Shown here: positions 32,163-43,718 of the stretch, in pieces
Position numbering within the stretch: position 1 is the first letter of the stretch
How the letters are laid out: the number at the start of each line of letters is the position of its first letter
DNA from: Rhizobium sp. RCAM05350
GTDB lineage: Bacteria; Pseudomonadota; Alphaproteobacteria; Rhizobiales; Rhizobiaceae
NCBI GenBank assembly: GCA_024426085.1
Contig: CP087972.1
Span: forward strand, 296,565 to 360,564
DNA length: 64,000 nt
Direction: 5' to 3'
The notes under the pieces: model-generated
What the model saw: the letters and a program-made list of their open reading frames with translations, nothing else
Told to the model about the DNA's origin: nothing
Database searches by the model: none
Position numbers and translations under genes: made by a program

Positions 32163-32357
32163 AGCGCTGTCCTTCTGCTGCGAAGGCGCGCGGCGATCAG
32201 TTCTCGATACGTCATGCAGCCTCCCCGCCGCGTTCCGTCCATCATGCCTGATTTCGATCATAGCATCTTGCCGGACTCTACGCTTGCGCGGTATTGCAAG
32301 CGATGACAGAACTGTCCTTCATTTTTCGGCCGATTTTGCCATATGGGAGGAAAGCCG

Positions 32358-33368
32358 ATGGTGGATGCAGACCGGCGGATGATCTCGCCCTCGTTTGTGG
32401 AGGAGGCGCTTGATTGCCTGCGCCGGGCGGGTAGACCGACGGCGCCGCTTTTGGCTTCGCTGGGATTGCCGGCCACTGTCGAGTACCCGATTTCCGCCGA
32501 AAGCTACGGGGCTCTGTGGCTGGCAGTCGCGGCCGAAGTCGACGACGAGTTCTTCGGCATGGGCGAGCGGCCGATGCGGCGCGGCAGCTTTACGCTGCTC
32601 TGTCATTGCGTGCTGCATGCAAAGACGCTCGATCAGGCACTGCGGCGGGCGCTGCGTTTTCTCGGCGTGGTGCTTGAGGATCCGAGCGGCGAACTGGTGA
32701 TCCGCGATGGGCTCGCTGAAATCGTGCTGATCGACAAGGGCAAGGTCCGTTCGGCCTTTGCCTATCGGACTTACTGGATCCTGCTGCATGGCATCACCTG
32801 TTGGTTGGTTGGCCGCCGCATCCCGATCCGCCGGGTGGATTTCCGCTGTGCAGAGCCGCTGGAGGGGGCCGACTACCGCCTCTTCTTCGGCGCGCCTGTG
32901 CAGTTTTCACAGCCCGTCAGCCGTCTTGCCTTCGATCGTGCGGTGCTGAAGCTACCGATTGTTCGCACTGAGCAGGCCTTGAAACAGTTTCTCCGCGGTG
33001 CCCCGGCCAATATTCTCGTGCGCTACCGATATGATGCAGGTCTCGCGGCCGCCGTGCGAAAGCGGCTGCGACAACAGACGCCGGCGGCCTGGGCCGGGTT
33101 TAGCGATCTTGCCGCGCAGATGCACATGTCACCCTCGACGCTGCGCCATCGTCTGCAAGGTGAGGGTCAGAGTTATGCCGGGATCAAGGACGAGATCCGC
33201 CGCGACCACGCCATCGAAATGCTGTTGCAGAGTGAAGCAAGTGTCGGAGAAGTTGCCGCGCAACTCGGTTATTCCGAACCAAGCGCCTTCCACCGTGCTT
33301 TTCGAAAATGGACGGCGAAGAGCCCGGCGGCGTTTCGGAGGGAGCGAGACAACGAGACCGGCGAATAG
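32358..33368 (+). CDS. AraC-family transcriptional regulator, divergent to the branched-chain degradation cluster
   Basis: Probable activator of the adjacent catabolic operon. ATG 32358 (MVDADRRMISPSFVEEALDC) is chosen because GGGAGGAAAG lies 5-7 bases before it; an upstream in-frame ATG at 32343 has no such site. The N-terminal ligand domain is of the arabinose-binding type with the pattern PISAESYGALWLAVAAEVDD. The C-terminal double helix-turn-helix includes LAAQMHMSPSTLRHRLQGEG and VGEVAAQLGYSEPSAFHRAF, ending FRKWTAKSPAAFRR. Length is 336 residues, uninterrupted. The 195-base divergent region must hold both promoters. Confidence 0.9.
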   Translation: MVDADRRMISPSFVEEALDCLRRAGRPTAPLLASLGLPATVEYPISAESYGALWLAVAAEVDDEFFGMGERPMRRGSFTLLCHCVLHAKTLDQALRRALRFLGVVLEDPSGELVIRDGLAEIVLIDKGKVRSAFAYRTYWILLHGITCWLVGRRIPIRRVDFRCAEPLEGADYRLFFGAPVQFSQPVSRLAFDRAVLKLPIVRTEQALKQFLRGAPANILVRYRYDAGLAAAVRKRLRQQTPAAWAGFSDLAAQMHMSPSTLRHRLQGEGQSYAGIKDEIRRDHAIEMLLQSEASVGEVAAQLGYSEPSAFHRAFRKWTAKSPAAFRRERDNETGE

Positions 33369-33461
33369 TTTTTTGAGGATCGTAGCGGCGCGGGCTTTCC
33401 TTGCGCCATGCAAACCGCAATGATCACAGGCACACTCGTACCGCGACCAAGGACAGACGTC

Positions 33462-35178
33462 ATGACCACCATTTTCGATGCCCCTGAGGATTTCGCAACG
33501 ACCGCTCTTGCAGGCTTTGCCACGATCTACAGCCGTTATGTCCGTCACGTGAGGGGCGGCGTCGTGCGTTCGACCAAGGTGTCGAAGGGCAAGGTATCGG
33601 TGGTGATTGGTGGTGGCTCCGGGCACTATCCGGCTTTCGCTGGTTATGTCGGTCCGGGTCTTGCCGATGCGGCGGTGGCCGGCGATGTGTTCGCCTCCCC
33701 TTCCACGGCTGCGGTGGCACGCGTTTGCCGCCACGCAGACCAGGGCGGCGGCATCCTGCTCGGTTTTGGCAATTATGCCGGCGACGTACTGAATTTCGGT
33801 GTTGCGGCGGAACGTCTACGGGCGGAGGGCATCGATGTGCGCATCGTGCCGGTCACTGACGACGTGGCGAGCGCACCAATGGATGCCGCAGCCAAGCGCC
33901 GCGGCATCGCCGGCGATCTCGTTGTCTTCAAGATCGCCGGTGCTGCTGCGGAAGCCGGCATGAATCTCGACGACGTCGAGCGTGTGACGCGCCATGCCAA
34001 TGACCGCACCGTTTCCTTCGGCGTCGCCTTCAAGGGCTGCACGCTGCCAGGGGCCGGCGGTCCGCTGTTCACGGTTCCGCACGGCCAGATGGCGCTGGGC
34101 CTCGGCATCCATGGCGAGCCGGGCATCAAGGAAGAGGCGATCATCCCCGCAAAGGATTTGGCCAAGCTCCTGACGGAGAAGCTACTGGTAGAGCGCCCGG
34201 TGGGGACGACCAAGGTGGGTGTGGTTCTCAACGGTCTGGGTGCGACGAAATATGAAGAACTGTTCGTGCTCTGGACGACGGTCTCGACACTTCTCAAGGG
34301 TGCCGGACTGGACGTCGTTGCGCCGGAAGCCGGAGAATTCGTCACCAGCCTCGATATGCAGGGCTGCTCGCTGACGCTTCTCTGGCTCGACGACGAGCTG
34401 GAAACGCTCTGGTCGGCAGCCTGCGATACGCCGGTCCTGCGCCGGGGCGCAACGTTTGCGACGGAACCGGCAACCGATGCGCTTGACGACATCGAAGGAA
34501 AGATGGTCTTCGCCCCCGCCTCCGAAGCATCGAAGGAAGCCGGAAAATGCGTGACCGGGCTGCTCTCGGGCATCGCTGCCGCACTGAAGGGCGCTGAAGA
34601 CGAACTCGGCCGGATCGACGCGCAGGCGGGCGACGGCGATCACGGCCAGGGCATGCGCCGGGGTTCGGCGGCGGCACTTGATGCTGCCAATGCTGCCGTT
34701 GCTGCTGGCGCGGGCGCCGCAAGCGTTCTGGCCGTTGCCGGCGACGCCTGGGCGGACAGGGCTGGTGGAACATCGGGCGCAATCTGGGGCCTGCTGCTGC
34801 GCTCCTGGAGCAATGCGCTGAGCGACAGCGATGCGATCGAAAAGGATGCCGCTGTCAGGGGCGCCCGGCTTGCGCTCGACGGTGTCACCCGGCTTGGCCG
34901 CGCGGCTTGGCGACAAGACGCTGGTCGATGCGCTGATCCCGTTTGTGGAAACGCTGGAGCGCGAGGCCGCTTCGGGCAAAACGCTGTCGGACGCCTGGTC
35001 ACTGGCGGCTGACGCTGCAAAAGCCGCTGCCGATGCGACTTCGGCCCTGACCCCGAAACTCGGCCGTGCCCGGCCACTGGCTGAAAAGAGCATCGGTCAT
35101 CCCGACGCTGGCGCCGTATCTCTGGCGCTCGTGGCGCGAGTGGCAGCGGACTATATCGAGAAGAGTTCAGCGCGATAA
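33462..35178 (+). CDS. Dihydroxyacetone kinase family protein, DhaK-DhaL fusion (ketotriose/ketotetrose kinase), one frame break
   Basis: ATP-dependent kinase for dihydroxyacetone or erythrulose, by family. Start ATG 33462 (MTTIFDAPEDFATTALAGFA). The DhaK domain (residues 1-330) has VVIGGGSGHYPAFAGYVGPG, FGNYAGDVLNFG and the substrate-binding His in LGIHGEPGIKEEAI. The DhaL domain (from about 360) has IDAQAGDGDHGQGMRRGSAA, whose aspartates bind Mg-ATP, and GDAWADRAGGTSGAIWGLLL. A single-chain fusion means it needs no PTS partner. The frame breaks near 34905 (CGCGCGGCTTGG); the corrected tail begins GDKTLVDALIPFVETLER. Restored length is about 572 residues. It follows the AraC gene by 93 bases but may have its own promoter. 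Confidence 0.88.
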
Positions 35179-35197
35179 TTCGTGCCGTATTTAATCC

Positions 35198-35240
35198 GAC
35201 CGGCCATACGGGTTTACCGCATGGCCGGTCGTTGTTGTTT
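35198..35240 (+). terminator. Intrinsic terminator between the convergent kinase and peroxidase genes
   Basis: A 10-base perfect stem, GACCGGCCAT (35198-35207) with ATGGCCGGTC (35221-35230), is followed by GTTGTTGTTTCT on the plus strand. It lies 20 bases after the kinase stop and may also serve the opposing gene, whose 3' side has a short A/T stretch. Confidence 0.75.
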
Positions 35241-35258
35241 CTGAAAAGACAGCGTGTT

Positions 35259-35808
35259 TTAGCTCCGCTGCGCCAGTTCCTTGTCGATCGCCGAAACAAG
35301 GCGCGCGTCCTCGGCCGTGACATCGGGTGAAAAGCGCGGCAACCTTGCCGTCGCGGCCGATCAGGAATTTTTCGAAATTCCACAGCACGTCGGCCTTGTT
35401 CTCCGGCTCGACGCCATAGCCCTTCAGCCGGTCGCGCATCGGACCTTCACCGATTGCGTCAGGCGCAATCGCCGTCAGGCTGCGATAGAGCGGGTGAGCC
35501 GCCTCCCCCTTGACGGAAATCTTCGAAAAGATCGGGAACTGCACGTCATAGGTGCTGGTGCAGAACTCGACGATCTCGGCTTCGGTTCCGGGCTCCTGTT
35601 CCATGAAATTGTTGGCCGGGAAGGCAAGGACGACCAGTCCTGCATCGCGCTTGGCCTCGTAGAGCTTTTCAAGGCCTTCATACTGCACGGTCAGGCCGCA
35701 TTTCGACGCGACGTTGACGACCAGCATCACGCGGCCGCGAAATTCGGCAAGCGTCGTCTGGCGTCCGTCGGCTGTCTTGACCGGGATATCCAATGGGGAA
35801 GATGTCAC
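35259..35808 (-). CDS. Glutathione peroxidase, frame break near the C-terminus
   Basis: Thiol peroxidase reducing hydrogen or organic peroxides. GTG at 35808 (TSSPLDIPVKTADGRQTTLA after the initiator) is chosen because GGAG sits 8 bases upstream. The catalytic motif is VNVASKCGLTVQYEGLEKLY, with Cys in place of selenocysteine; ANNFMEQEPGTEAEIVEFC and the Trp motif DVLWNFEKFLIGRDG complete the active site. An extra base near 35337 shifts the frame; the corrected end reads RFSPDVTAEDARLVSAIDKE and stops at 35259. Restored length is about 183 residues. It is not obviously tied to its neighbours. Confidence 0.9.
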
Positions 35809-35866
35809 GTTGTCCACTCCGCTCCCGATGGCAATACCGGAAAGCCGGGGGAGCCTTGCGTCCCGA

Positions 35867-38032
35867 TCAATCCTTGTCGTTGAATATCTGGTAGAGGATG
35901 CCAAGTCCACGCTGGCCATCGCGATTGCCGATGGCAGCCAGCGCCTCGAAAACCCGCCGCGCATCGGCATAGCGTTTCAGCCTGAGATAGGCATATCCCC
36001 TGAGTGACAGAAGGTCGGTCCTTTCGGGACCGATCTGCCTCAACTGATCGAGAACGAGCAGCGCTTCCCGGGACCGGCCCGCGTCGAAAGCAGCGACGGC
36101 CTTGTCGGCAAGGATCGCCTGCTGAAGTTCGAAAGCACGTTTGCGGCTTTGCGGCGCCTTGATCGCCGATACCGCAGCCTTGCTCGACAGGCCGGCACGC
36201 AGATAGGCGAGACTCTGGCCATAGGCTGCATCTTCGCGGGTTTTCGCCGATGACCCGAGCATGCCAACCTCGAAGGCAGCCGCAGCTTCCATCGGCCTGT
36301 TCCGTTCCATCAGGCACCAGCCGCGCGTCAACGCGGTTTCCGGCGCCAGCGTTTGTGGATTGAGCGTGGACTTGCAGCCCCGGTCGAGGGCAACGGTCCT
36401 GCGCGGGCGTGTCATCACGACTTGCTCCGGCTGGTCGTATTCAGCGTCTTGCGAGACCACGGTCGCAGGTGCCTGCCGCCGGACGACAACAGTTTCATTG
36501 GCAGTCGGTAACTGCTTGCTTGCCGTCTCCGGCTTTTCAACCTCGCCAACCTTGGCAATGCGTTCCGATCGCCCGGCCCAGAGACGCTGGATTTCGGCCA
36601 GACCTTTCAGATCGTCCAGCTGAAGATAGGTCACAGCCAGTCCATAGGCAGACGGTTCGTCGTCGAGCTTCCAGCTGAGCGCAGTCCGGAACCATTGCAG
36701 GGCCGTTTGCGGCTGGTTCAAGGCGCGCGATACCAGCCGAACTGCTGGGCAGTTGAGGCGTCACGCGATTTTATCACCTCGGCGGCAATTCGCTTCAACA
36801 CGTCGCCGGAAATGGCAACCGGTGGCTCGAGTGCAAGCAGGTTGGCCGTGGCGGCGAGATAGACGGCTTTTGCATCCTTGGAATCGTCGCGCCAGCGATA
36901 CATTGTATCTTCAGCGGCCAGCTGATCGTTGCGATCGATCAAGGTGAGTGCCAAGCCCTGCGATGCCGATGCCGTATCTTCCTTATCGCGAGCCTTGCGG
37001 AACCATTTTTCCGCAGCGTCCATGTCGCCACGCGGCAGGTAATACCAGCCGAGCAGCAGGGCATCGGAGGCAAGGCCGCCGGTCTCGGCAAGACGCTCGA
37101 CCCGGGACAGATATTGCGGCGGGACAACGAGTTTTCCGTCAGCATTGGCTTCGGCGACAAACCGGCGTGCGAGATCGTCGCGGATGCTGTCAAATTCCAT
37201 CGTGCCGTCCGGTGCCGTCTTCTCCTTGGCCAGAAGATTCTCGACGCTCCTGGAGGGAAGAATGGCGGCGGCCTTTTGAACCGTGGCAAGGCGCTCGGCG
37301 GCATTCTGGCAATTGTTCAGAATATAGGAATAGGCGTCGGTCGCGCGCTGTGCCTTGTCGGTGTGGAAGAACGCTTCGGCCACGCGCCACAGGACATCGA
37401 CTTCGCTGCAGGTGAGAAGGCTGGGCGTTTCCGCACCGATCCGCACGACGGTCTCATATTGTTTCAGGTCCGAGGCATTGATCAGCCGGGTGCGGGCTTC
37501 GGCCACGGTCAACCGGTCGATCAGATCTGCAGGCGGTTTCCATGCGGGTTCTGCTACCTGCCGTTCGGCAATGGCCTTGCGGACTTCGGCGTAGCGGGCT
37601 TGCGCGTAAAGCTCCCACATTGCCTCCAGCTGCTTGTCCTCGTTTTGAGGAACTGCGAGGCGGATCCTTCGGCGGCACCCAATCCGGATACAGCGCCTTC
37701 AAACGGGAGATTTCTGCCTGCAGCCTGACCGTATCACCGCGGCTTGCAAAATAGCGCAACGCGCTTTCGTCGACGGTGGCCGTCGTCGCCGCTGTCACGA
37801 CCGTGTCGAGCACAGGCCGCGCAGAGCGCTTGATTTCCCGGAATACAGGCGTGTTTTCGGTGGCGGCGCCCGTGTCTGATTGCTGAACCAATCGGGACGA
37901 CAGCGCAACAGGTTCTTCTTCATCCGACAGCGAAAGCGCCTGCATCGCATGCTTGATGTAGTCGGGCTTCTTCATCCCGACGACGCTGATGGCGATGACC
38001 GCTGCTGACAATGCGATGAAGGTAGACTTCAT
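35867..38032 (-). CDS. TPR-repeat protein of the cellulose operon, two frame breaks
   Basis: Last gene of the bcs operon. ATG at 38032 (MKSTFIALSAAVIAISVVGM) overlaps the bcsZ stop. One N-terminal membrane segment or signal anchor (residues 1-20) is followed by long helical-repeat regions such as LASDALLLGWYYLPRGDMDA, ALQWFRTALSWKLDDEPSAY and LLSLRGYAYLRLKRYADARR. There is no C-terminal BcsC beta-barrel visible, so this is a TPR scaffold without the outer-membrane channel. Rhizobial type III bcs operons are known to carry a TPR gene (BcsK) in place of BcsC; I assign it by position and repeats only. Frame breaks lie near 37675 and 36720. Restored length is about 722 residues. Confidence 0.8.
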
Positions 38033-39079
38033 GAGCACTCCGGCTGCTGAGCAGCTATAAAAGATAGCCCCAGCAAGTGAAGCGTCGACGGATAATAGCG
38101 GGTCGGCACGAACTGTTTCAGCTCGTCCGGCACCGCTGTCTTGTTGACCACACAGGCCAGAAGATGGTTAATTATTCGATAACCCGGGTCGGAAAGGTTG
38201 TCCTTCGGTGATCCTGTTTCTGTATCTATGGTTGCATATTCTCCATTTGCACCGGATGTTCCCTGCATCAGCCTCGTCAGCAGATCTCGATCGGTTACAT
38301 CCCCGCGTACGAGGTAAAGCGGAATGCGCAGGGCGTTGTACCCGAATTCGGCGGGAAATCCGGTTGCCGGCTGAGGTGGCGTTTTCAATGACACCCAATC
38401 CGTTGGAAGTTGCTTGGGGCCGAAGCGAAGCTCCGCGAGGATGGCGATGCCATCGGCACTTAGCTTTGCCCAATCCTGCGATGGCGCCAGTTGGTTGAGC
38501 ACTGGAAAGGCTTCGAAAATCCAGTATGAGGGATTGATGACCGGCCCATCATCGCGGTCAGTGGCGGAAAAGCCTGTCGCGGCAGGTAGAAGCAGGGTTC
38601 GGCCTGATATGTGGATGACGGTCTTCTCGAGGATGGCGCGCGATGCTGGCCCCATTCGCGATGTAGTCCGGCCGTTTCCACTGTTTTCCGGCCAGACCCA
38701 GAGCGTATGCGATCAGGATGTCGCCGTCCGTCGCATTGTTGATGTCGGTGACATGCGGCTTGGTGCCGGGGTTCCATTTCCAGGCAGCCAGGCCATCGCT
38801 CCGCATCAGCAGTTCCGTGCGGGTAAACGACCAGATCAGTTCGAAATCCGCAGGACTGCCGGCAAGCACCGAAAGCAACAGCCCATAGCCTTGGCCTTCG
38901 CTATGGCTGATATTGCCGTTGGCATCATCGATGATGCGGCCGCCGGGATCCAGGAATTTCGCCTTGTAGGCCTGCCAGGCCTCGGCGGCGATCAGGGGTT
39001 GCTGTGCTGTCGCCGCAGTGCTCGTCAGGCATAAGCTGAAAAGTCCTGCAAGAAAGGCCGCCAGCAGTTTTCCTCTCAT
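38029..39079 (-). CDS. bcsZ: Endoglucanase, glycoside hydrolase family 8 (cellulose operon), one frame break
   Basis: Periplasmic endo-1,4-beta-glucanase required for proper cellulose synthesis in Agrobacterium-type operons (CelC). ATG at 39079 overlaps the bcsB stop. The signal peptide is MRGKLLAAFLAGLFSLCLTS through ATAQ. GH8 signatures are DANGNISHSEGQGYGLLLSV, carrying the acid Glu, and ATDGDILIAYALGLAGKQW, carrying the Asp. FGYNALRIPLYLVRGDV is near the C-terminal half. The frame breaks near 38640-38650. Restored length is about 350 residues, as usual. Confidence 0.93.
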
Positions 39080-41428
39080 TGACGCCGTCCGAGATTGCTA
39101 AGCATGGTGGCTGTCGCCAATCCCAATATGACCACGAGCACCGCGAGCAACACTGCGTAGGACAGGATGTTTGTCGACAACCAGTTGGCGGCAATGAGCC
39201 GGTAGTTGGAAAATGACCCGGCCTGTGTCGGTATGAACTTGAAGCTATTCACCGGCACGGTCTGCACCGTCTTCGTACCGCCCTGGTAGGTCGCAATGCG
39301 TCCGGCAAGCTGTTCCCAGTTCGCCTGCCCGCTCAGGGCCTGCATGCTTTCGTGGAGATCCTTGCCGCTCGGTGCGGCGACAACGGTCCACGTTCCGGTT
39401 CCATCGGGGCTGGATGCCTGCGCCACTAGCAGCGACGACTCGCTCGATGGCATGAAGCTGGCTTCGGATCTCGGCGCAAAACGCAGGGACGAGAGCGTGA
39501 TATCAAAATTCTGCTTCAGCCATCCTTCGAGCACGCTGATCTGATTGCTGAAGAGGCCACCCTTCAATTTATCGCGCCACTCATTATAGGTGGCCTGCGT
39601 ATCGACACCCTCTGCCTGAGCGGCTGTATCAGGTCCCCATGTGTTGCGGCTGGCTTCAGAGATATTCATCTGGGTGAAGACCATCTGCGGCATCTGGGAA
39701 AGAGAGCCGATGAAGATCGCGCTTCGGTTGCCGATCAAAGCTGGGGACGCCACGGTTTCGACAGCAACCGGATGTCCGGCGCCGGCAGCGAGCCGTCCGA
39801 GGAATGTCGCAGCCGCCGAAAGTGTATTGGCGTCGATGCGATCCATGAACAGCGGAACAGGCTGAGTACTCCTGTTGTAGGGTGCTCCGGTTCCCGCTGT
39901 CGCGGCCAGATTGGGCAGTTGGCCGATGCGGGCGAAATCAGGCATATGGAATTCGGACGTATCGAACAGCGCGAACTGCGGAGAATCCGAGCCGGTCGCC
40001 CCCGGCGCACAGACTTTGTCGCTTTCGGTTTCCAGGATGGCTTCGATTGCAATCGTATTCACGCCCGGACGGAAATGCCGCATCGTGATGTTGATCGGCA
40101 GATGCCGTAGGAAGCCGCCGCCCGATGAGGTGATCGGAACCGTGGAGGCGATGCTGCCATTGACATAGATATCGATATGGCTGCCAGGCAGGATGGCCGA
40201 TGAATAGGCCGCATCCAGAAGGATCACCGCTTCCCCGTAGGCTGCGGCGTAAAAATCTGCCGGTACTCCGATGGTGAAATCCGTACGGAACCGCCTGCCG
40301 GAAAACTCTTCGGTGTTCAGCCCCAGTTGTGAAAAACGAAGCCGGGTATCGGAAAAAAGGAAAGGCGCGTCCGGAGAGCGCCAGCGCTGCGTGGAAATCA
40401 CGTCGCGGCGGGTCGGAGCGGTAACATCGGTCGGTGCGACAATGCTTTCGATCGCACTGCAGAATCTCCTGCCATGTCGGGCCGCTGATCACCAGAATGG
40501 GCAACCCGGTTTTTGCGTCCTTGACAAAACCGGCAACCGGCGCGGAGGCGGCGCCATCGGGCCACGACGGAAGCAGCGGCATCAACTCGGCAGGTGTGCC
40601 GACCAGAACCGTCATTTCCCCTGGCCCGGATGCCGTCAGCTTGCTTGCATCGAACGAAAAGGACTGGTTGGGCATGTCGGCCAGAACCGCCAGGCCTTGC
40701 GCAAGGCGCATCAGCGGCATGGTGGCGCCTGGCTGCTCCAATGCGGGGACGACAAAATTAAACCGGGTATGCCCGCTTTCATCAACGCCGACGGCCTTGA
40801 TGTCATCGAGGCTCTGCATGGTCAGTGGGTCGGTGCCGGCGAAGCTCAGGTAGGTTTTCTCCGCGTCGATGTTCGACCAGAGCTCGTATGTCGATTGAAT
40901 GGAGCAATCGGTGCGGTGGCGCTGGTTGGACCGCAGGCGGATGAGGTTGGATCCCGGCTTCAGCAGATCCTTGGGGAGGTTGAGGCCGAGTTCAGAGATC
41001 GTTTCGGGTGAACGAATGGCTTCCTCAGCGATCTTCGTATTGTTCACCTCTACCGTCAGGCGGGAGGTTTCCGGCGCAACGAAAATGGAATTCTGGTAGC
41101 CGATGTTAAGCTTTGTCCCTGCGGCAGCCTGCTGCGGGGTCAGGTAGACGGACCAGAGACGGTCTTCGAATTCGCCGGTCAACCCCAGGCTGCCGTCCGG
41201 GAGGATGTACCGCTGGAAGGGTTCGGCTTCGACCACTTCGACGATAGGTGCGACAGTCACCGGCCGGGAGCCTACCGGATTGTTACCCTGATCGTCCGCC
41301 GGCGTCGTTACGGCGGGACTATCCGAGGCGGGGCGCTCTGGCGTCATGTCGAAGGGCAGCGTTTGAGCCTGGAGCAGGGCGGCCGGTGACGCAAGCAGTG
41401 CGAGGGCAAGAACTACGGCCTTCGTCAT
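39076..41428 (-). CDS. bcsB: Cellulose synthase regulatory/periplasmic subunit, one frame break
   Basis: Periplasmic partner of BcsA, anchored by a C-terminal helix. The start ATG at 41428 overlaps the bcsA stop (ATGA). Signal peptide MTKAVVLALALLASPAALLQ. BcsB carbohydrate-binding and flavodoxin-like regions include LWSVYLTPQQAAAGTKLNIG, HRTDCSIQSTYELWSNIDAE and VLVGTPAELMPLLPSW. The C-terminal membrane helix is ILSYAVLLAVLVVILGLATA. The frame breaks near 40460, between WQEILQ and VISTQRWRSPDAPFLF. Restored length is about 783 residues, close to the family norm. Confidence 0.93.
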
Positions 41429-43610
41429 TTTTTCGCTCCTGCAGTAACCCGGGCCTTGCCGCCTGCACCCCGGTTGCTGAAGAAATAGGCGAGGCCACGG
41501 CTCGTCTGATAAAAGGCAAGCCCGAAGAACCAGAGGGTGCCGCGGAAGAGACCCGGATTGCCGCGACGCGACAACTGGAACTCCGTCCATTGCTGCGAAT
41601 TTGCAAAAATCAGATCGGCGACGAGGCTGTGATCGCGGGCCACTTCCGGTAGATATAGGCAGCCGATCGTAACGATATCCCCGTCGACCTGCGTGTTCCG
41701 CACGGCGACAGGAAGGATTTCTGCGGTCTCGCGGCCATGGGGCATGAAACGGATCAGCCCGCGTATCGACGGCTGGCGACCCGATTGACTTTGCATAGAC
41801 GTTAATGCGGGCGCCATAGACCGAAACGTCATCGATCGTTGCCGGATACCATTGTTCACCGAGACCAAATTCGCACTGGCGCGTCACCTTGACCCGGCGC
41901 GTCGCTGACAACTCACCGCGCTCGGAAACGACGCCGAGCGCGCATCCCGCGAGGATGAGATTGAGGAGGTTCCAGCCGCCAACCACCAGCGTGACATCGG
42001 CCTTATAAGGTTCGGTATAGACACGGTAGACGGTGACCACCAAGGCGAGCAGCAGAACGGCAAAAATGATAAAAAACGGCCTGCTGATTTCTGAAAGGCG
42101 GCTGACCAGAACGGATTCGTCCTTTGCCGTCACCTTGAAACTCGGTTTCCTCAGGGTTGACGATCGCCGAGACGACCGCCGGCAAGAGGTGAACGGTCTG
42201 AACATACTCGTACAGTTCGGAAATCCACGGCCAGCGGAACGAGCCGTAGAGATAGTTCTGCATCATCAGGTTCACGAGCATGTAAGCGAGTGTGTACCCA
42301 AGGAACTCGCCGCCGGATGCAGTGAAGATTTCCAGATCGAAGAACAGGTAACAGAGCGGCGCGAAGAGGAAGATCGTCCGTGGAAACGGGAAGAGCCAGA
42401 ACAATGTCGATGACATGTAGCAAAGCCGCTGCGGGATCGACAGGCCGCGCTTCAGGGCCGGGAATTTGAACCGCAGGATCTGCATCATGCCTTGAGCCCA
42501 GCGGCTGCGCTGACCGATGAAGCTGGCAAAGGTCGCCGGCTGCAGCCCGGCGATCAGCGGCCGGTCGACATAAACGCTGTTCCAGCCGCTGGCATGAAGA
42601 TCGATCGCGGTTTCGCAGTCTTCCGTGATGCTGACGCCGCTGAAGCCGCCCGTCTGGTCGAGTGCCTGCCGGCGTAGCACCGCCGCCGAGCCGCAGAAGA
42701 ACGAGGCATTCCATTTGTCGAGACCGCGCTGGATGATGCCGTAGAACATCTCGTTCTCGCTCGGCATCTTTTCGAAGGTGCGTAGATTGCGCTCGATCGG
42801 ATCGGGGTTGAGGAAGAAATGCGGTGTCTGAACGAGGAACAGTCTCGGATCGTCCTCGAAATAGCCAACGGTCTCCAGCAGGAAGTCTCGCGCGGGCGCG
42901 TGGTCGGCATCGAAGACGGCGATCAGTTCGCCTTGCGAATGCTGCATCCCGTTGTTGAGATTGCCGGCCTTGGCATGCTCGTTGCAGGTCGCGCGTCAGA
43001 TACCTGACGTCAAGATCAGTACAGAGGATCTGCAATTCCTGATGCCGGGACTTGGCCATCTGGCTTTCGAGAAGGTTTGCCGAAGTGCGTTTCTGCAGCG
43101 TGCCGCCGTCATCGAGCAGCCAGACCGTCAGCTTGGCGGCCGGGTAGTCCATGGCTTTTGCTGCTGCAAGTGTATTGGCAAGGAGATGCGAGTCCTCATT
43201 ATAAGTTGGTACGAAGACATCGACGCTCGGATATTTTCCCGCCGTCGCGGCGGCGACGGGCGCGACGGGAGCGGCATGGCGACGACGAACAGGCTTAGCG
43301 CCAGCATCATCACGCTGTACATTTCCGCCAGGTAAAGCAGGAAGCCGGGAATGAAGTTTTCTAGCTGGTTCAGGGGTGGCAACGTGCTGGTGGTGCGCCA
43401 GTAGACGTAGCGCATCACGATTGCGGTCCCGAAGGCAAGCGCGGTGAGGCGCCATGTGCCCTCCGCCCTGAGAATCTTCAGCACGGCCATGAACGTGACG
43501 ACAGCGATGCTGGCGATCAGCTGGGTCTGCAGGTTGATCGGCAGAGTGACCAGTGCAATGACGCAAAAGGAGGCAATCGCCCAGAAGAGAATGATACCTG
43601 CCTTGCGCAT
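41425..43610 (-). CDS. bcsA: Cellulose synthase catalytic subunit with PilZ domain, four frame breaks
   Basis: Membrane glycosyltransferase (GT2) polymerising UDP-glucose, activated by cyclic-di-GMP. ATG at 43610 (MRKAGIILFWAIASFCVIAL). Catalytic motifs are LLDDGGTLQKR, VFDADHAPARDFLLE, VSITEDCETAIDL and GQRSRWAQGMMQI (QxxRW). The C-terminal PilZ region reads ATRRVKVTRQC and DDVSVYGARI; the arginine spacing is one longer than the usual RxxxR, which may be real or a sequence error. Frame breaks fall near 43250, 42985, 42155 and 41795. Restored length is about 728 residues. It lies between bcsN and bcsB. Confidence 0.94.
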
Positions 43611-43718
43611 GGTTGGTGCCTTTCAGGAGGCCGCCCGTCAGCAAGCTGGTGCCGACAGAAGCCCTCAAAACGCCATGGTCAACTCAAACTGCAATCGGCA
43701 ATTCGGATCATGCCGATG

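Noticed and set aside
39938..42205. A continuous frame joining the BcsA C-terminus to BcsB
   Set aside because: BcsA-BcsB fusions exist in some bacteria, but here the PilZ end continues in another frame to a TGA that overlaps a signal-peptide start for BcsB, so these are two genes.
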